From contig NZ_RXNU01000017.1 in the NCBI RefSeq assembly GCF_003966225.1, positions 1 through 64,000 of the forward strand: DNA of 64,000 nt. Direction: 5' to 3'. This document shows positions 45,082 to 53,530 of the stretch, one piece after another (the first letter of the stretch is position 1; every line of letters begins with the position of its first letter). Source of the stretch: Shewanella canadensis. GTDB taxonomy: Bacteria; Pseudomonadota; Gammaproteobacteria; Enterobacterales; Shewanellaceae. A program made the position numbers and the translations under genes. Below the pieces are notes generated by a model. It saw only the letters and a list, made by a program, of their open reading frames with translations. It made no database searches and had not been told where the DNA came from.

Positions 45082-45420
45082 AGTTACCACGTTGGGTAGG
45101 TTGGAAGATCCCTCTCTATACATGAATGTAAGGCCAGTCGTGTTGTTGATGTAAAGTAAAAGGTTAAGGGTTACCACGCTGGGTAGGCTGGAAGATCCCT
45201 CTCTATACAGGAATGTAAGGCCGGCCGTGTGGTGGATGTGAAATAAAAATTAAGGAGTTACCACGCTGGGTAGGTTGGAAGATCCCTCTCTATACAGGAA
45301 TGTAAGGCCAGTCGTGTTGTTGATGTAAAGTAAAAGGTTAAGGGTTACCACGCTGGGTAGGCTGGAAGATCCCTCTTTATACGAGAATGAAGGCTTGTTG
45401 CGTAATGGATGTGAAGAAAG
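45082..45420 (+). repeat. Four tandem copies of the hrpB 3' end
   Basis: Copies start at 45082, 45170, 45257 and 45344 (periods 88, 87, 87 bp). Each begins GTTACCACG, passes through GGTTGGAAGATCC and GGCCAGTCGTGTTG, and ends in TGATGTAAAG- or GATGTGAAA-like sequence. The gene's own end (44961-45027) has the same pattern. Copies 1 and 3 share features, as do 2 and 4, so the array looks like a duplicated dimer of about 175 bp. All copies lie past the stop codon. Confidence 0.9.
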
Positions 45421-45956
45421 AGAGCTTGAATGGCCAAGGCTGACTCTTTTTAAGGTTTGGAAGTTTATCTTGTCAAAAGATAATCTGTATAGTTTCTGTA
45501 CTGTAACTGCAGGCTAATTCAGCATAAAAAAAGGTGATATTTACTCTTTACTCTTCTTAAGTTTTATTTCTCAAAATTATGCCATCAAAGGTGCCGCGAT
45601 CTTTTACAGTACGAATAACTATTCTCATCTATTTTTTTGCGTATAACTTATCTACAGTTTGAAATTTGATTTAATATTATTATCTGTTTCTCAAAAGCGA
45701 TCACAAGAATAATCACAGTTAAAACAACCTGTTGCGAGCGGTTCCAAACAATGATAAAGATCTTAAGCTGACTTTGTTTTGCTTGTTGATATATCTGTTG
45801 ATTGTTTTGATCCGGATCATAGTATTTTTCGCTTCAGCCACAGCATTGGGATCGTTTTAAAAAAGGGGAGAGCGGGCGGTTTTTTATGCACGAGGATAGG
45901 CGTATTTATGCTGCCTATTTTTGTTATCGAGAAGTGGTACGGTTTTGTCATCCTGA

Positions 45957-46036
45957 ACTTGTTTCAGGATCCAGCTTTTATCTGCCGCCCAGAAACTTGT
46001 AAAGAATGGGTTCCGGCCAAAAGCATGCCGGAATGA
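45957..46036 (+). repeat. Dispersed palindromic repeat, copy 1
   Basis: It starts with the inverted repeat ATCCTGAACTTGTTTCAGGAT and runs through CTGCCGCCCAGAAAC and GGTTCCGGCCAAAAGCA to CGGAATGAC. The same layout recurs at 46121-46211. It is an REP/BOX-like intergenic unit. Confidence 0.8.
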
Positions 46037-46120
46037 CAGTGTGTGTACACCCAAATGACAGTGTATGCACGCCGGAATGCGGAATGACGGGGATATAAAG
46101 ATCAGAATAATAGGACTCTC

Positions 46121-46211
46121 GTCATCCTGAACTCGTTTCAGGATCCAGTTTTTGCCTGCCGCCCAGAAACCTGTAAAGAATAGGTTCCGGCCAAAAGCAC
46201 TCAGGAATGAC
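46121..46211 (+). repeat. Dispersed palindromic repeat, copy 2
   Basis: It starts GTCATCCTGAACTCG and matches copy 1 almost end to end, ending CAGGAATGAC. Confidence 0.8.
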
Positions 46212-46220
46212 AGAGGGGTT

Positions 46221-46260
46221 GTCTTTCTGAACTTGTTTCAGAATCCAGCTTTTGGCCTAA
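46221..46260 (+). repeat. Dispersed palindromic repeat, copy 3 (partial)
   Basis: GTCTTTCTGAACTTG-TTTCAGAATCCAGCT matches the first part of copies 1 and 2 with compensating changes in both palindrome arms; then it ends at TTTTGGCC. Confidence 0.65.
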
Positions 46261-46297
46261 GTGGGTAAATTCAGCATAGTAAAGGCTCGAGGAGATT

Positions 46298-46426
46298 AAA
46301 GATCCTAGAAGCTAGGATCTTTAAATAGAGCAGCGCTATCTTTGCTTTAACAGGACGAAGTCCGTCGAATAGCGAAGCGTCGCCTTAGGTTCCAGAACCT
46401 AGAATCTAGGCTCTAGGATCTAGGAT
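46298..46426. repeat. CTAG-rich heptad-phased repeats after mnmE
   Basis: AAAGATCCTAG and CTAGGATCTTT form a perfect 11-bp hairpin at 46298-46322. At 46399, 46406, 46413 and 46420 CTAG recurs with an exact 7-bp period, followed by GATCTTCTT. A closely similar array follows glyS (61144-61170). It lies just past the mnmE stop and may also form a terminator-like structure. Confidence 0.75.
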
Positions 46427-46436
46427 CTTCTTAAAA

Positions 46437-47798
46437 TTATTTCCCAATACAGAATGAGCTGAAGATCTTTCCAAGCAGATCATCGGAGGTAAACTTACCG
46501 GTTATCTCAGATAGCGCCATTTGAGTCATACGTAGCTCTTCGGCTAGCAGTTCACCAGCTTGATAGACCTCTAACTGCTCTTTACCTATCATCAGGTGGC
46601 TGGTGGCCAGCTCTAAGGCCTCTAAATGGCGACGTCGTGCGATAAAGCCACCTTCCAGGTTGCTCTGGTAGCCCATCAGAGACTTCAGGTGCTGTTGTAG
46701 CTCCTCGACGCCTAAGCCCGTTTTGGCCGATATTCTAAATACATTGTGGCCATGGTCTTGAGTGACGGTGAGTGCCTCTCCTGTGATATCAGCCTTGTTA
46801 CGGACAACAGTGATGCCTAACTTCTTAGGTAGACGGTCGATAAAGTCTGGCCAGATTTCGTGGGGATCGACGGCATCGGTGGTGGTGCCATCGACCATAA
46901 ACAAAACCTGATCGGCGGTTTCAATTTCGGCCCAGGCGCGTTCAATACCAATCTTTTCAACAGTATCTGCGGTATCACGAAGCCCTGCGGTATCGATGAT
47001 GTGCAGCGGCATGCCATCGAGATGGATATGTTCACGCAGTACATCACGGGTGGTCCCCGCAACTTCGGTCACAATTGCTGACTCTTTACCGGCCAGAGCG
47101 TTAAGGAGGCTGGATTTACCGGCGTTAGGACGTCCGGCAATCACCACTTTCATCCCTTCACGGATAATGGCACCTTGCTTGGCACTGGCCTGGACAGAGT
47201 CCAGTTTAGTGATGATGCGATAAAGCGAGCCTGCAATTTTTCCATCGGAGAGGAAGTCCACCTCTTCATCGGGGAAATCGATAGCGGCCTCGACGTATAG
47301 ACGCAGGTTAGTGACCTGATCGACAAGTTCATGTACTTGAGTCGAGAATTCACCCTGTAGCGAGTTCAGGGCGCTTTTAGCGGCCTGTTCGCTGGTGGCA
47401 TCGATCAGATCGGCAATGGCTTCGGCCTGAGTCAGGTCAAGCTTGTCGTTCATGAAAGCCTGTTCGCTGAATTCGCCGGGTTTCGCGATGCGGATCCCTT
47501 CAACCTCCATCACGCGTTTGATCAACATATCGAGGACTATCTGGCCACCATGGCCCTGAAGTTCGAGTACATCTTCACCGGTAAAGGATTTAGGTCCCTG
47601 AAAATAGAGGGCGATGCCCTGATCGATTACTTCACCTTCACCATCTTTAAAATCACAGTAATCGGCATAGCGGGTCTTTGGAATATGTCCAAGGAGTGCC
47701 ATTGCCACTTCGCTGGCCTGATCGCCCGAGATACGAATGATACCCACACCACCACGCCCGGGGGCCGTTGCTTGTGCCACGATAGTATCTGTTGTCAT
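46437..47798 (-). CDS. mnmE: tRNA modification GTPase MnmE (TrmE)
   Basis: MnmE acts with MnmG on the wobble uridine of tRNAs. The 453-residue protein starts MTTDTIVAQATAPGRGGVGIIRISG. It has the G domain with GRPNAGKSSLLN, DTAGLRDT and NKAD, and ends with the family's C-terminal FCIGK, whose Cys is required for activity. Length is normal. It is the first gene of the conserved mnmE-yidC-yidD-rnpA-rpmH block. Confidence 0.97.
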   Translation of the reverse strand: MTTDTIVAQATAPGRGGVGIIRISGDQASEVAMALLGHIPKTRYADYCDFKDGEGEVIDQGIALYFQGPKSFTGEDVLELQGHGGQIVLDMLIKRVMEVEGIRIAKPGEFSEQAFMNDKLDLTQAEAIADLIDATSEQAAKSALNSLQGEFSTQVHELVDQVTNLRLYVEAAIDFPDEEVDFLSDGKIAGSLYRIITKLDSVQASAKQGAIIREGMKVVIAGRPNAGKSSLLNALAGKESAIVTEVAGTTRDVLREHIHLDGMPLHIIDTAGLRDTADTVEKIGIERAWAEIETADQVLFMVDGTTTDAVDPHEIWPDFIDRLPKKLGITVVRNKADITGEALTVTQDHGHNVFRISAKTGLGVEELQQHLKSLMGYQSNLEGGFIARRRHLEALELATSHLMIGKEQLEVYQAGELLAEELRMTQMALSEITGKFTSDDLLGKIFSSFCIGK

Positions 47799-47860
47799 TA
47801 CTGTGTCCTAGTTTGAATATGGAAAGCTAAATTCGAAAATACTGAGTCTTATATAAAACA

Positions 47861-47895
47861 AAAAAGCGGTCAATACTAAGTATTAACCGCTTTTT
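47861..47895 (-). terminator. Terminator after yidC
   Basis: AAAAAGCGGT-AATAC pairs with GTATT-ACCGCTTTTT with one internal mismatch. It lies about 20 bp after the yidC stop, between yidC and mnmE, with T tracts on both strands. Confidence 0.85.
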
Positions 47896-47913
47896 CTTAG
47901 TTGGAGCTAAGGG

Positions 47914-49548
47914 TTATTTTAACCCTTTCTTCGCCAGACCGGCATAGATAATCTTCTGCTGCGTAATAGCAACTAAGTTACCGACTAACCAGTAAAGTAC
48001 CAGACCTGCAGGGAACCATAGGAAGAATACGGTAAATACTACCGGCATCCACTGCATCATCTTAGCTTGCATTGGATCCATCGTCGGTGCCATTGGCTGC
48101 ATCTTCTGCATCACAAACATCGAGATACCCATCAGGATTGGCATCACATAGTAAGGATCTTGTACCGAAAGGTCGGTGATCCAAAGCATGAATGGTGCGT
48201 GACGTAGCTCAACACTTTCGAGTAGTACCCAGTATAGGGCGATGAAGATTGGCATCTGTAGCAAGATAGGAAGACAGCCACCCATAGGGTTTACTTTCTC
48301 TTTCTTGTACAGCTCCATCATCGCCTGACCCATCTTCTGACGGTCATCACCTAAGCGCTCTTTCATCTCAGCAAGCTTAGGCTGTAGATTACGCATCTTA
48401 GCCATAGAGGTGTACTGAGCTTTCGTTAGCGGGTACAACATACCACGTACGGTTAGCGTGATAAGGATAATTGCGATACCCCAGTTAGTGACTAATGACT
48501 GGAAGAACATCAGTAACTTGTAGATAGGTACAGCTAACCACCAAAGGAAACCGTAATCGACTACCAGGTTAAGTGATTCAGAGATGGCCGATAGGGCTTC
48601 TTGATTCTTAGGACCAACATAAAACTCAGAGTTGATCGTTTGAATTGCACCTGGCGCGACATCATAGACTGCACCACGGAAACCGATATTGGCTTGTCCA
48701 CCGGCACTGATGCTGGAGAAGATAATGTTCTGATCGTTGGCTGGTGGTACCCAAGCAGAAACAAAGTAGTGTTGAAGCATTGCTGCCCAACCACCTAATG
48801 TTTTGTTGTCCAGGTTCTTATCAGCCATATCATCGAAGCTGTACTTCTCGTAGCGAGTATCTTGCGTCGAGAAAGCGCCGCCACGGTAAGTTGGCATCAT
48901 CATGCTGCTTTCGCTTTGCTTGATGCTGTGCTTAATCTGACCGTACATCTGAACTTGCAGCTGTTGGTCTGTAGTGTTGTCGATAACATAGTCGACATCC
49001 ACTTTAAATTGACCACGATGGAAGACAAACATCTTAGTGTAAGTCGCACCATTGTCGGCAACGAAAGTAAGTGGAACTTCTAAGATATCCTGGCCAGAGG
49101 CTAAGGTGTATTCACGTGAAGCACTGTCGAAGTGTGCGCGGCCCTTAGAGCTGCTGTCGATACCGTTACGTCCGATAAGACCACTTTGAGCAATGTAGTT
49201 TATATCTTTCGTTTGCTCTAAAAGAACAAAAGGCTCGTCTTTATCCTGCTCAAGTTTGTGTTCAACAAGTGCCGAATAAACGATATCACCACCGATAGGG
49301 TTAATCTTAATGATTAACTGATCTGTGTTAACTGTGATCAGTTCTTTAGAGGCAACAACAGCAGCAGGAAGTGCTGAGTCGGCATCAGGAACATCAGAGC
49401 TGTGAGAATCTGAAGTAGACGAAGACGGAATAGTTGATGAAAATTCCGTAGCTACTGGTTGTGGGGCTTGATCAACCTGCCACTGTTGCCATAGCAAAAA
49501 GCTGACAAAAAGCAGACCGATAAGCAATATATTGCGTTGAGATTCCAT
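47914..49548 (-). CDS. yidC: Membrane protein insertase YidC
   Basis: YidC inserts proteins into the inner membrane, alone or with SecYEG; ATP synthase subunit c is a known client. The 544-residue protein starts MESQRNILLIGLLFVSFLLWQQW, has a large periplasmic domain (about 60-340) and the conserved five-helix core with MGGCLPILLQMPIFIALYWVL. It ends with the basic tail GLAKKGLK. It follows yidD directly. Confidence 0.97.
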   Translation of the reverse strand: MESQRNILLIGLLFVSFLLWQQWQVDQAPQPVATEFSSTIPSSSTSDSHSSDVPDADSALPAAVVASKELITVNTDQLIIKINPIGGDIVYSALVEHKLEQDKDEPFVLLEQTKDINYIAQSGLIGRNGIDSSSKGRAHFDSASREYTLASGQDILEVPLTFVADNGATYTKMFVFHRGQFKVDVDYVIDNTTDQQLQVQMYGQIKHSIKQSESSMMMPTYRGGAFSTQDTRYEKYSFDDMADKNLDNKTLGGWAAMLQHYFVSAWVPPANDQNIIFSSISAGGQANIGFRGAVYDVAPGAIQTINSEFYVGPKNQEALSAISESLNLVVDYGFLWWLAVPIYKLLMFFQSLVTNWGIAIILITLTVRGMLYPLTKAQYTSMAKMRNLQPKLAEMKERLGDDRQKMGQAMMELYKKEKVNPMGGCLPILLQMPIFIALYWVLLESVELRHAPFMLWITDLSVQDPYYVMPILMGISMFVMQKMQPMAPTMDPMQAKMMQWMPVVFTVFFLWFPAGLVLYWLVGNLVAITQQKIIYAGLAKKGLK

Positions 49549-49551
49549 AGC

Positions 49552-49809
49552 CTATTTATTACACCTGTGTTTTTTTTGGGGGACGGGGTCGATTCCGCCC
49601 GGATGCAAAGGGTGACATTTTAATATGCGTCTTGCTGCAAGCCAACTGCCTTTTGCAAATCCATGCAAACGAATTGCTTCAATTGCATATGTGGAACAAG
49701 TTGGATGAAAGCGGCACTTATTAGCCCCTAAAAAGGGGCTGATGAAGATTTGGTAGCCACGAATTAACGTGGTCGCTAGCCATTGTAACGGCGATTGAGT
49801 TTTCGCCAT
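49552..49809 (-). CDS. yidD: Membrane protein insertion efficiency factor YidD
   Basis: YidD is a small amphipathic protein that supports YidC-dependent insertion. The 85-residue protein shows LIRGYQIFISPFLGANKCRFHPTCS and the conserved GSWLAARRILKCHPLHPGG. Its start lies within the 3' end of rnpA (34-bp overlap), the usual arrangement. Confidence 0.95.
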   Translation of the reverse strand: MAKTQSPLQWLATTLIRGYQIFISPFLGANKCRFHPTCSTYAIEAIRLHGFAKGSWLAARRILKCHPLHPGGIDPVPQKKHRCNK

Positions 49810-50138
49810 AGCTTTTCTACCAATTTATGGAGATCTGTATTTTCCATCTCTACCACGCCATTTCTGACGAGTACGACTATATCGATAGGAGGCAGTTCGT
49901 GCTGATGCAAACGAAAGTTATCTCTGATGATACGTTTAATTCTGTTTCGCTGATGGGCTTTCTTTACAAAACGCTTAGCAACAGTCAATCCCAAACGAGG
50001 ATGTTGTTCAGAGTTAGGAATAGCAAGTAAGGTTATTTCAGCCGAAGAAGCTTTGATGGGTTTTGTGAATACAGATTTGAATTGCGCGGGAGTTAACAAA
50101 CGTAACTCCCGCGTAAAGGTATAGCTAGTCACTTGCAT
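49776..50138 (-). CDS. rnpA: Ribonuclease P protein component
   Basis: RnpA is the protein subunit of RNase P, which trims 5' ends of tRNA precursors. The 120-residue protein has FTRELRLLTPAQFKSVF and the RNA-binding signature KKAHQRNRIKRIIRDNFRL. It overlaps yidD by 34 bp and follows rpmH, the classic pairing. Confidence 0.96.
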   Translation of the reverse strand: MQVTSYTFTRELRLLTPAQFKSVFTKPIKASSAEITLLAIPNSEQHPRLGLTVAKRFVKKAHQRNRIKRIIRDNFRLHQHELPPIDIVVLVRNGVVEMENTDLHKLVEKLWRKLNRRYNG

Positions 50139-50146
50139 TTCTACGA

Positions 50147-50284
50147 TTAAGCAGAAAGACGAGCGCGACCTTTAGCACGACGACGAGCTAGGACCTTGCG
50201 GCCTCCAACTGTAGCCATACGAGCGCGGAATCCGTGAGAACGCTTACGCTTTAGGTTGCTTGGTTGAAAAGTACGTTTACTCAT
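50147..50284 (-). CDS. rpmH: 50S ribosomal protein L34
   Basis: This 45-residue basic protein reads [19 protein letters not shown] then [21 protein letters not shown] and ends LSA, the standard L34 sequence. It begins the rpmH-rnpA-yidD-yidC block and is divergent from dnaA. Confidence 0.97.
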
Positions 50285-50728
50285 TGTGGCAATCCGTCTT
50301 TGTGTTAGTTAACAAACCTTACCATCAGAAAATTGAGGCAAGGGCAAAAAAGAGGCCGAATTGTAATCACTTTAGCCATGCTCGTCAACAAGCAAACGCA
50401 TCAAGTGCTAAAATTCTGGCCAATTAATTCTATCTCAGGTTATCCAAAGGCACCATAAAATGTGGATAACTCTGTGTATGACCACTATATCTTGTGGATC
50501 CAGTGATCTTAAACCTGATCTGAACTAAGTAATTATAGATCGATCTGGATCGCTTAATAAAGCTGGATTTGCCGCTTTTTGAAAATAATTGGATCGCAGC
50601 CGATCCTTTTGGATCGATATAAACAATGAAAGATGATCTATCTGGGGATAAAACTATTATAAGGATAGCGATCATCGTGATCTCAATATAGAATAGCTCT
50701 CTTTGTGTGATCTTTTGGGGATAAGTAC
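50285..50728. promoter_or_regulatory. rpmH-dnaA divergent region with GATC/DnaA-box cluster
   Basis: Thirteen GATC sites lie within 50497-50712 (about 215 bp). This is denser than in oriC itself. DnaA boxes or near matches are TGTGGATAA (50461-50469), TTATCCAAA (50440-50448), and TGGGGATAA (50643-50651 and 50716-50724). In Escherichia coli the dnaA promoter also has GATC and DnaA boxes for autoregulation and SeqA control, but not at this density. A role in dnaA regulation or as an accessory origin element is inferred. Confidence 0.75.
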
Positions 50729-52117
50729 GTGGCGGTTTCACTTTGGCAGCAATGTATCGGACGACTACAAGATGAGCTCTCTGCTCAGCAATTCAGTATG
50801 TGGATTAGACCGTTACAAGCTCAAATGGATGGAGATACATTAGTTCTCTATGCTCCAAACCGTTTCGTTCTCGATTGGGTAAGAGATAAGTACATCAACA
50901 TCATCAATCAGTTTTTTACTGAACAGATGGGAAATGATGCACCTAAATTACGCTTCGATATCGGGAGTCGCCCAGCATCGCCACGACCTGTGCAGGCAAC
51001 TGCCGCGGTAGAAAGGCCCAAGTTCGAGCGAAATACTAAGCCGGCTAAGACTTCATTTAATGTCAATACGCCAGAGCCTGCTATGGCCGCTAATCACAGA
51101 AGCAATATCAATCGGACTTATCAGTTTGAAAACTTCGTAGAAGGTAAGTCTAACCAACTGGGTAAGGCGGCTGCGATGCAAGTGGCTGAAAATCCGGGCG
51201 GCGCTTATAATCCACTCTTCTTGTATGGTGGTACCGGTTTAGGTAAGACCCACCTGTTACATGCTGTGGGTAATGGCATTATAAAAAACAACCCTAATGC
51301 TAAAGTCGTGTATATGCATTCTGAGCGCTTCGTTCAAGATATGGTGAAGGCATTACAGAATAACGCGATCGAAGAATTCAAACGTTACTACCGTAGCGTC
51401 GATGCTTTATTTATCGATGATATTCAATTCTTTGCTAACAAAGACAGATCCCAGGAAGAGTTTTTCCATACCTTTAATGCACTATTGGAAGGTAATCATC
51501 AGATCATCTTAACGTCGGACAAATATCCTAAAGAGATCGACGGCGTTGAAGACAGACTTAAATCTCGTTTCGGTTGGGGCCTTACGGTTGCGATCGAGCC
51601 GCCAGAGTTAGAGACCCGAGTGGCTATTTTGATGCGTAAGGCTCAGGAGAGCGGCATTAATCTGCCCGATGAAGTGGCCTTCTTTATTGCCAAGCGTTTA
51701 CGTTCTAACGTTCGAGAGCTTGAAGGTGCATTGAATCGTGTTATTGCGAACGCTAACTTCACCGGACGTCCGATTACTATCGACTTTGTGCGTGAAGCCT
51801 TAAGAGATCTCTTGGCGCTGCAGGAAAAATTGGTCACTATAGATAATATTCAGAAAACCGTCGCTGAATATTTCAAGATCAAGATGGCTGACATGCTTTC
51901 TAAGCGTCGTTCGCGTAGTGTTGCCAGACCACGCCAGGTGGCTATGGCACTTTCTAAAGAGTTAACTAACCATAGTTTGCCCGAAATCGGGGATGCCTTT
52001 GGTGGTCGAGACCATACAACTGTTCTGCACGCTTGTCGTAAAATTGCGCAGTTGAGAGAAGAAAGTCATGACACGAAAGAAGATTATGCTAACTTGATCC
52101 GTACGCTATCTTCATAA
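50729..52117 (+). CDS. dnaA: Chromosomal replication initiator protein DnaA
   Basis: DnaA binds oriC boxes and opens the origin. The GTG start at 50729 gives 462 residues, starting MAVSLWQQCIGRLQDEL. Domain III has Walker A GGTGLGKTHL and Walker B ALFIDDIQFF; domain IV has the signature GDAFGGRDHTTVLHAC. Length is normal. It is followed by dnaN. Confidence 0.98.
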   Translation: MAVSLWQQCIGRLQDELSAQQFSMWIRPLQAQMDGDTLVLYAPNRFVLDWVRDKYINIINQFFTEQMGNDAPKLRFDIGSRPASPRPVQATAAVERPKFERNTKPAKTSFNVNTPEPAMAANHRSNINRTYQFENFVEGKSNQLGKAAAMQVAENPGGAYNPLFLYGGTGLGKTHLLHAVGNGIIKNNPNAKVVYMHSERFVQDMVKALQNNAIEEFKRYYRSVDALFIDDIQFFANKDRSQEEFFHTFNALLEGNHQIILTSDKYPKEIDGVEDRLKSRFGWGLTVAIEPPELETRVAILMRKAQESGINLPDEVAFFIAKRLRSNVRELEGALNRVIANANFTGRPITIDFVREALRDLLALQEKLVTIDNIQKTVAEYFKIKMADMLSKRRSRSVARPRQVAMALSKELTNHSLPEIGDAFGGRDHTTVLHACRKIAQLREESHDTKEDYANLIRTLSS

Positions 52118-52127
52118 ATCTGGGAAA

Positions 52128-53237
52128 TTGAAACTGATGAAATTTTCAATTGATAGGGATGCCCTATTAAAGCCGCTGCAACTAGTGACCGGAGCGGTGG
52201 AGAGACGACATAACTTGCCAATACTGGCAAACCTCTTAGTTGAAGTGAGTGGTCACTCACTTAAGATGACCGGTACCGATTTAGAAGTCGAGTTGGTAGG
52301 TCAGGTTCAGTTGGAAGGTGACGTTCAGGAAGGACGAACCACGATACCAGCGAAAAAATTTCTCGATATTGTAAAATCATTACCCGATCAGGTAGAGCTT
52401 AAAATCGAGCAACAGGAAAATCGTCTGTTACTCCGCTCTGGTCGTAGTCGCTTTACTCTGGCAACACTCCCTGCCGAAGAATATCCGAATGTTGAGGCCT
52501 TCCAGGCCGATATTGAATTTACGATAAAGCAGGGCACACTCAAATCACTCATCGATGCGACTCAGTTCTCGATGGCTAATCAAGATGTACGTTATTACCT
52601 TAACGGTTTGTTGTTAGAGACCGAAGTTAATGTGCTGCGTGCTATCGCTACCGATGGACACCGATTGGCATTGAGTCATCGCATGATCGAAGAATCCCTG
52701 CCCGAGAAGCAGGTGATTGTGCCGCGTAAAGGTGTGGTCGAGCTGCAACGCTTGTTCGAAGGCGAAGATTTAGATATCACTATCGCTATCGGCGATAATG
52801 CCATTCGTGCAACGACTCGCAGTGCTGTATTCACCAGTAAGCTGGTCGATGGTCGCTTCCCTGATTATCGTCGGGTATTACCTAAAGGTGGCGATAAGAT
52901 CGTTATAGCGAGCCGTAATCACCTGAAACAGGCATTGCTGCGTGCATCTATTCTTTCAAATGAAAAATTCCGTGGTGTACGGGTTCAACTTGAAAATAAT
53001 CTGATAAAGATCACCGCCAATAACCCAGAGCAGGAAGAAGCGGAAGAGATCTTAGATGTTGAATATGAAAACACCCCGCTTGAGATAGGATTTAACGTCA
53101 GCTATCTGCTCGATGTCCTCAACAACTTACCTTCTGATGATGTTCGTATCACGCTTATCGATGGTAATTCGAGTGCCCTGATAGAGAACCATATAGAAGA
53201 AAATTCTATGTATGTGGTCATGCCGATGAGGCTCTAG
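52128..53237 (+). CDS. dnaN: DNA polymerase III sliding clamp, beta subunit
   Basis: The beta clamp keeps Pol III on DNA. The 369-residue frame has the clamp's three repeated domains and ends VMPMRL as in Escherichia coli. The ATG at 52137 (MKFSIDRDALLKPL) is the usual start (366 residues), so 52128 may be three codons too early. A terminator follows at 53265. Confidence 0.97.
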   Translation: MKLMKFSIDRDALLKPLQLVTGAVERRHNLPILANLLVEVSGHSLKMTGTDLEVELVGQVQLEGDVQEGRTTIPAKKFLDIVKSLPDQVELKIEQQENRLLLRSGRSRFTLATLPAEEYPNVEAFQADIEFTIKQGTLKSLIDATQFSMANQDVRYYLNGLLLETEVNVLRAIATDGHRLALSHRMIEESLPEKQVIVPRKGVVELQRLFEGEDLDITIAIGDNAIRATTRSAVFTSKLVDGRFPDYRRVLPKGGDKIVIASRNHLKQALLRASILSNEKFRGVRVQLENNLIKITANNPEQEEAEEILDVEYENTPLEIGFNVSYLLDVLNNLPSDDVRITLIDGNSSALIENHIEENSMYVVMPMRL

Positions 53238-53264
53238 TCCTCATATTCGAAATGTACAAAAATT

Positions 53265-53291
53265 AAAAGACTGTTTATACAGTCTTTTTTT
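53265..53291 (+). terminator. Terminator between dnaN and recF
   Basis: AAAAGACTGT and ACAGTCTTTT form a perfect 10-bp stem with a TTAT loop, followed by more T. It lies 28 bp after the dnaN stop, so dnaN and recF are probably on separate transcripts here. Confidence 0.88.
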
Positions 53292-53530
53292 ATGTCACTT
53301 TTATAGCGGCAAGGCCACAGAGGGTTAATCACAGACGTTGATTTGGGATTCAGGATTTCAATGATTTCACGGTCTGCTCCAGAGTGAGATCGCGCTTTGA
53401 TGTGGCCTGTGGATATGCTAATCTTCTTGGCTATTTTAATTTTTTCGCCTGGCTAGTTTGCCTCTATCTTTCGGGTTAGAGATTAGCAATTTATAGTCGG
53501 CTTGCCAGATAAGTGATTACTGAGCCATTA
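53292..53530 (+). promoter_or_regulatory. Spacer upstream of recF
   Basis: This 240-bp stretch between the dnaN terminator and recF has no gene. It should hold the recF-gyrB promoter, but no clear -35/-10 pair stood out. Confidence 0.4.

Larger units (their letters stand above)
45028..46436. other. Gene-free repeat-rich spacer between hrpB and mnmE
   Basis: This 1.4-kb region has no credible gene. It contains four copies of the helicase 3' end (45082-45420), an AT-rich stretch (45430-45780), three dispersed-repeat copies (45957-46260), and CTAG-rich heptad repeats (46298-46426). An 85-codon frame at 45779-46036 runs through the dispersed repeat. Confidence 0.7.

Noticed and set aside
45779..46036. 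85-codon frame between hrpB and mnmE
   Set aside because: The second half is the dispersed palindromic repeat, so the frame is accidental.
46298..46426. tRNA or small RNA gene after mnmE
   Set aside because: The structure is explained by CTAG heptads and a simple hairpin; no cloverleaf or known RNA motif fits.
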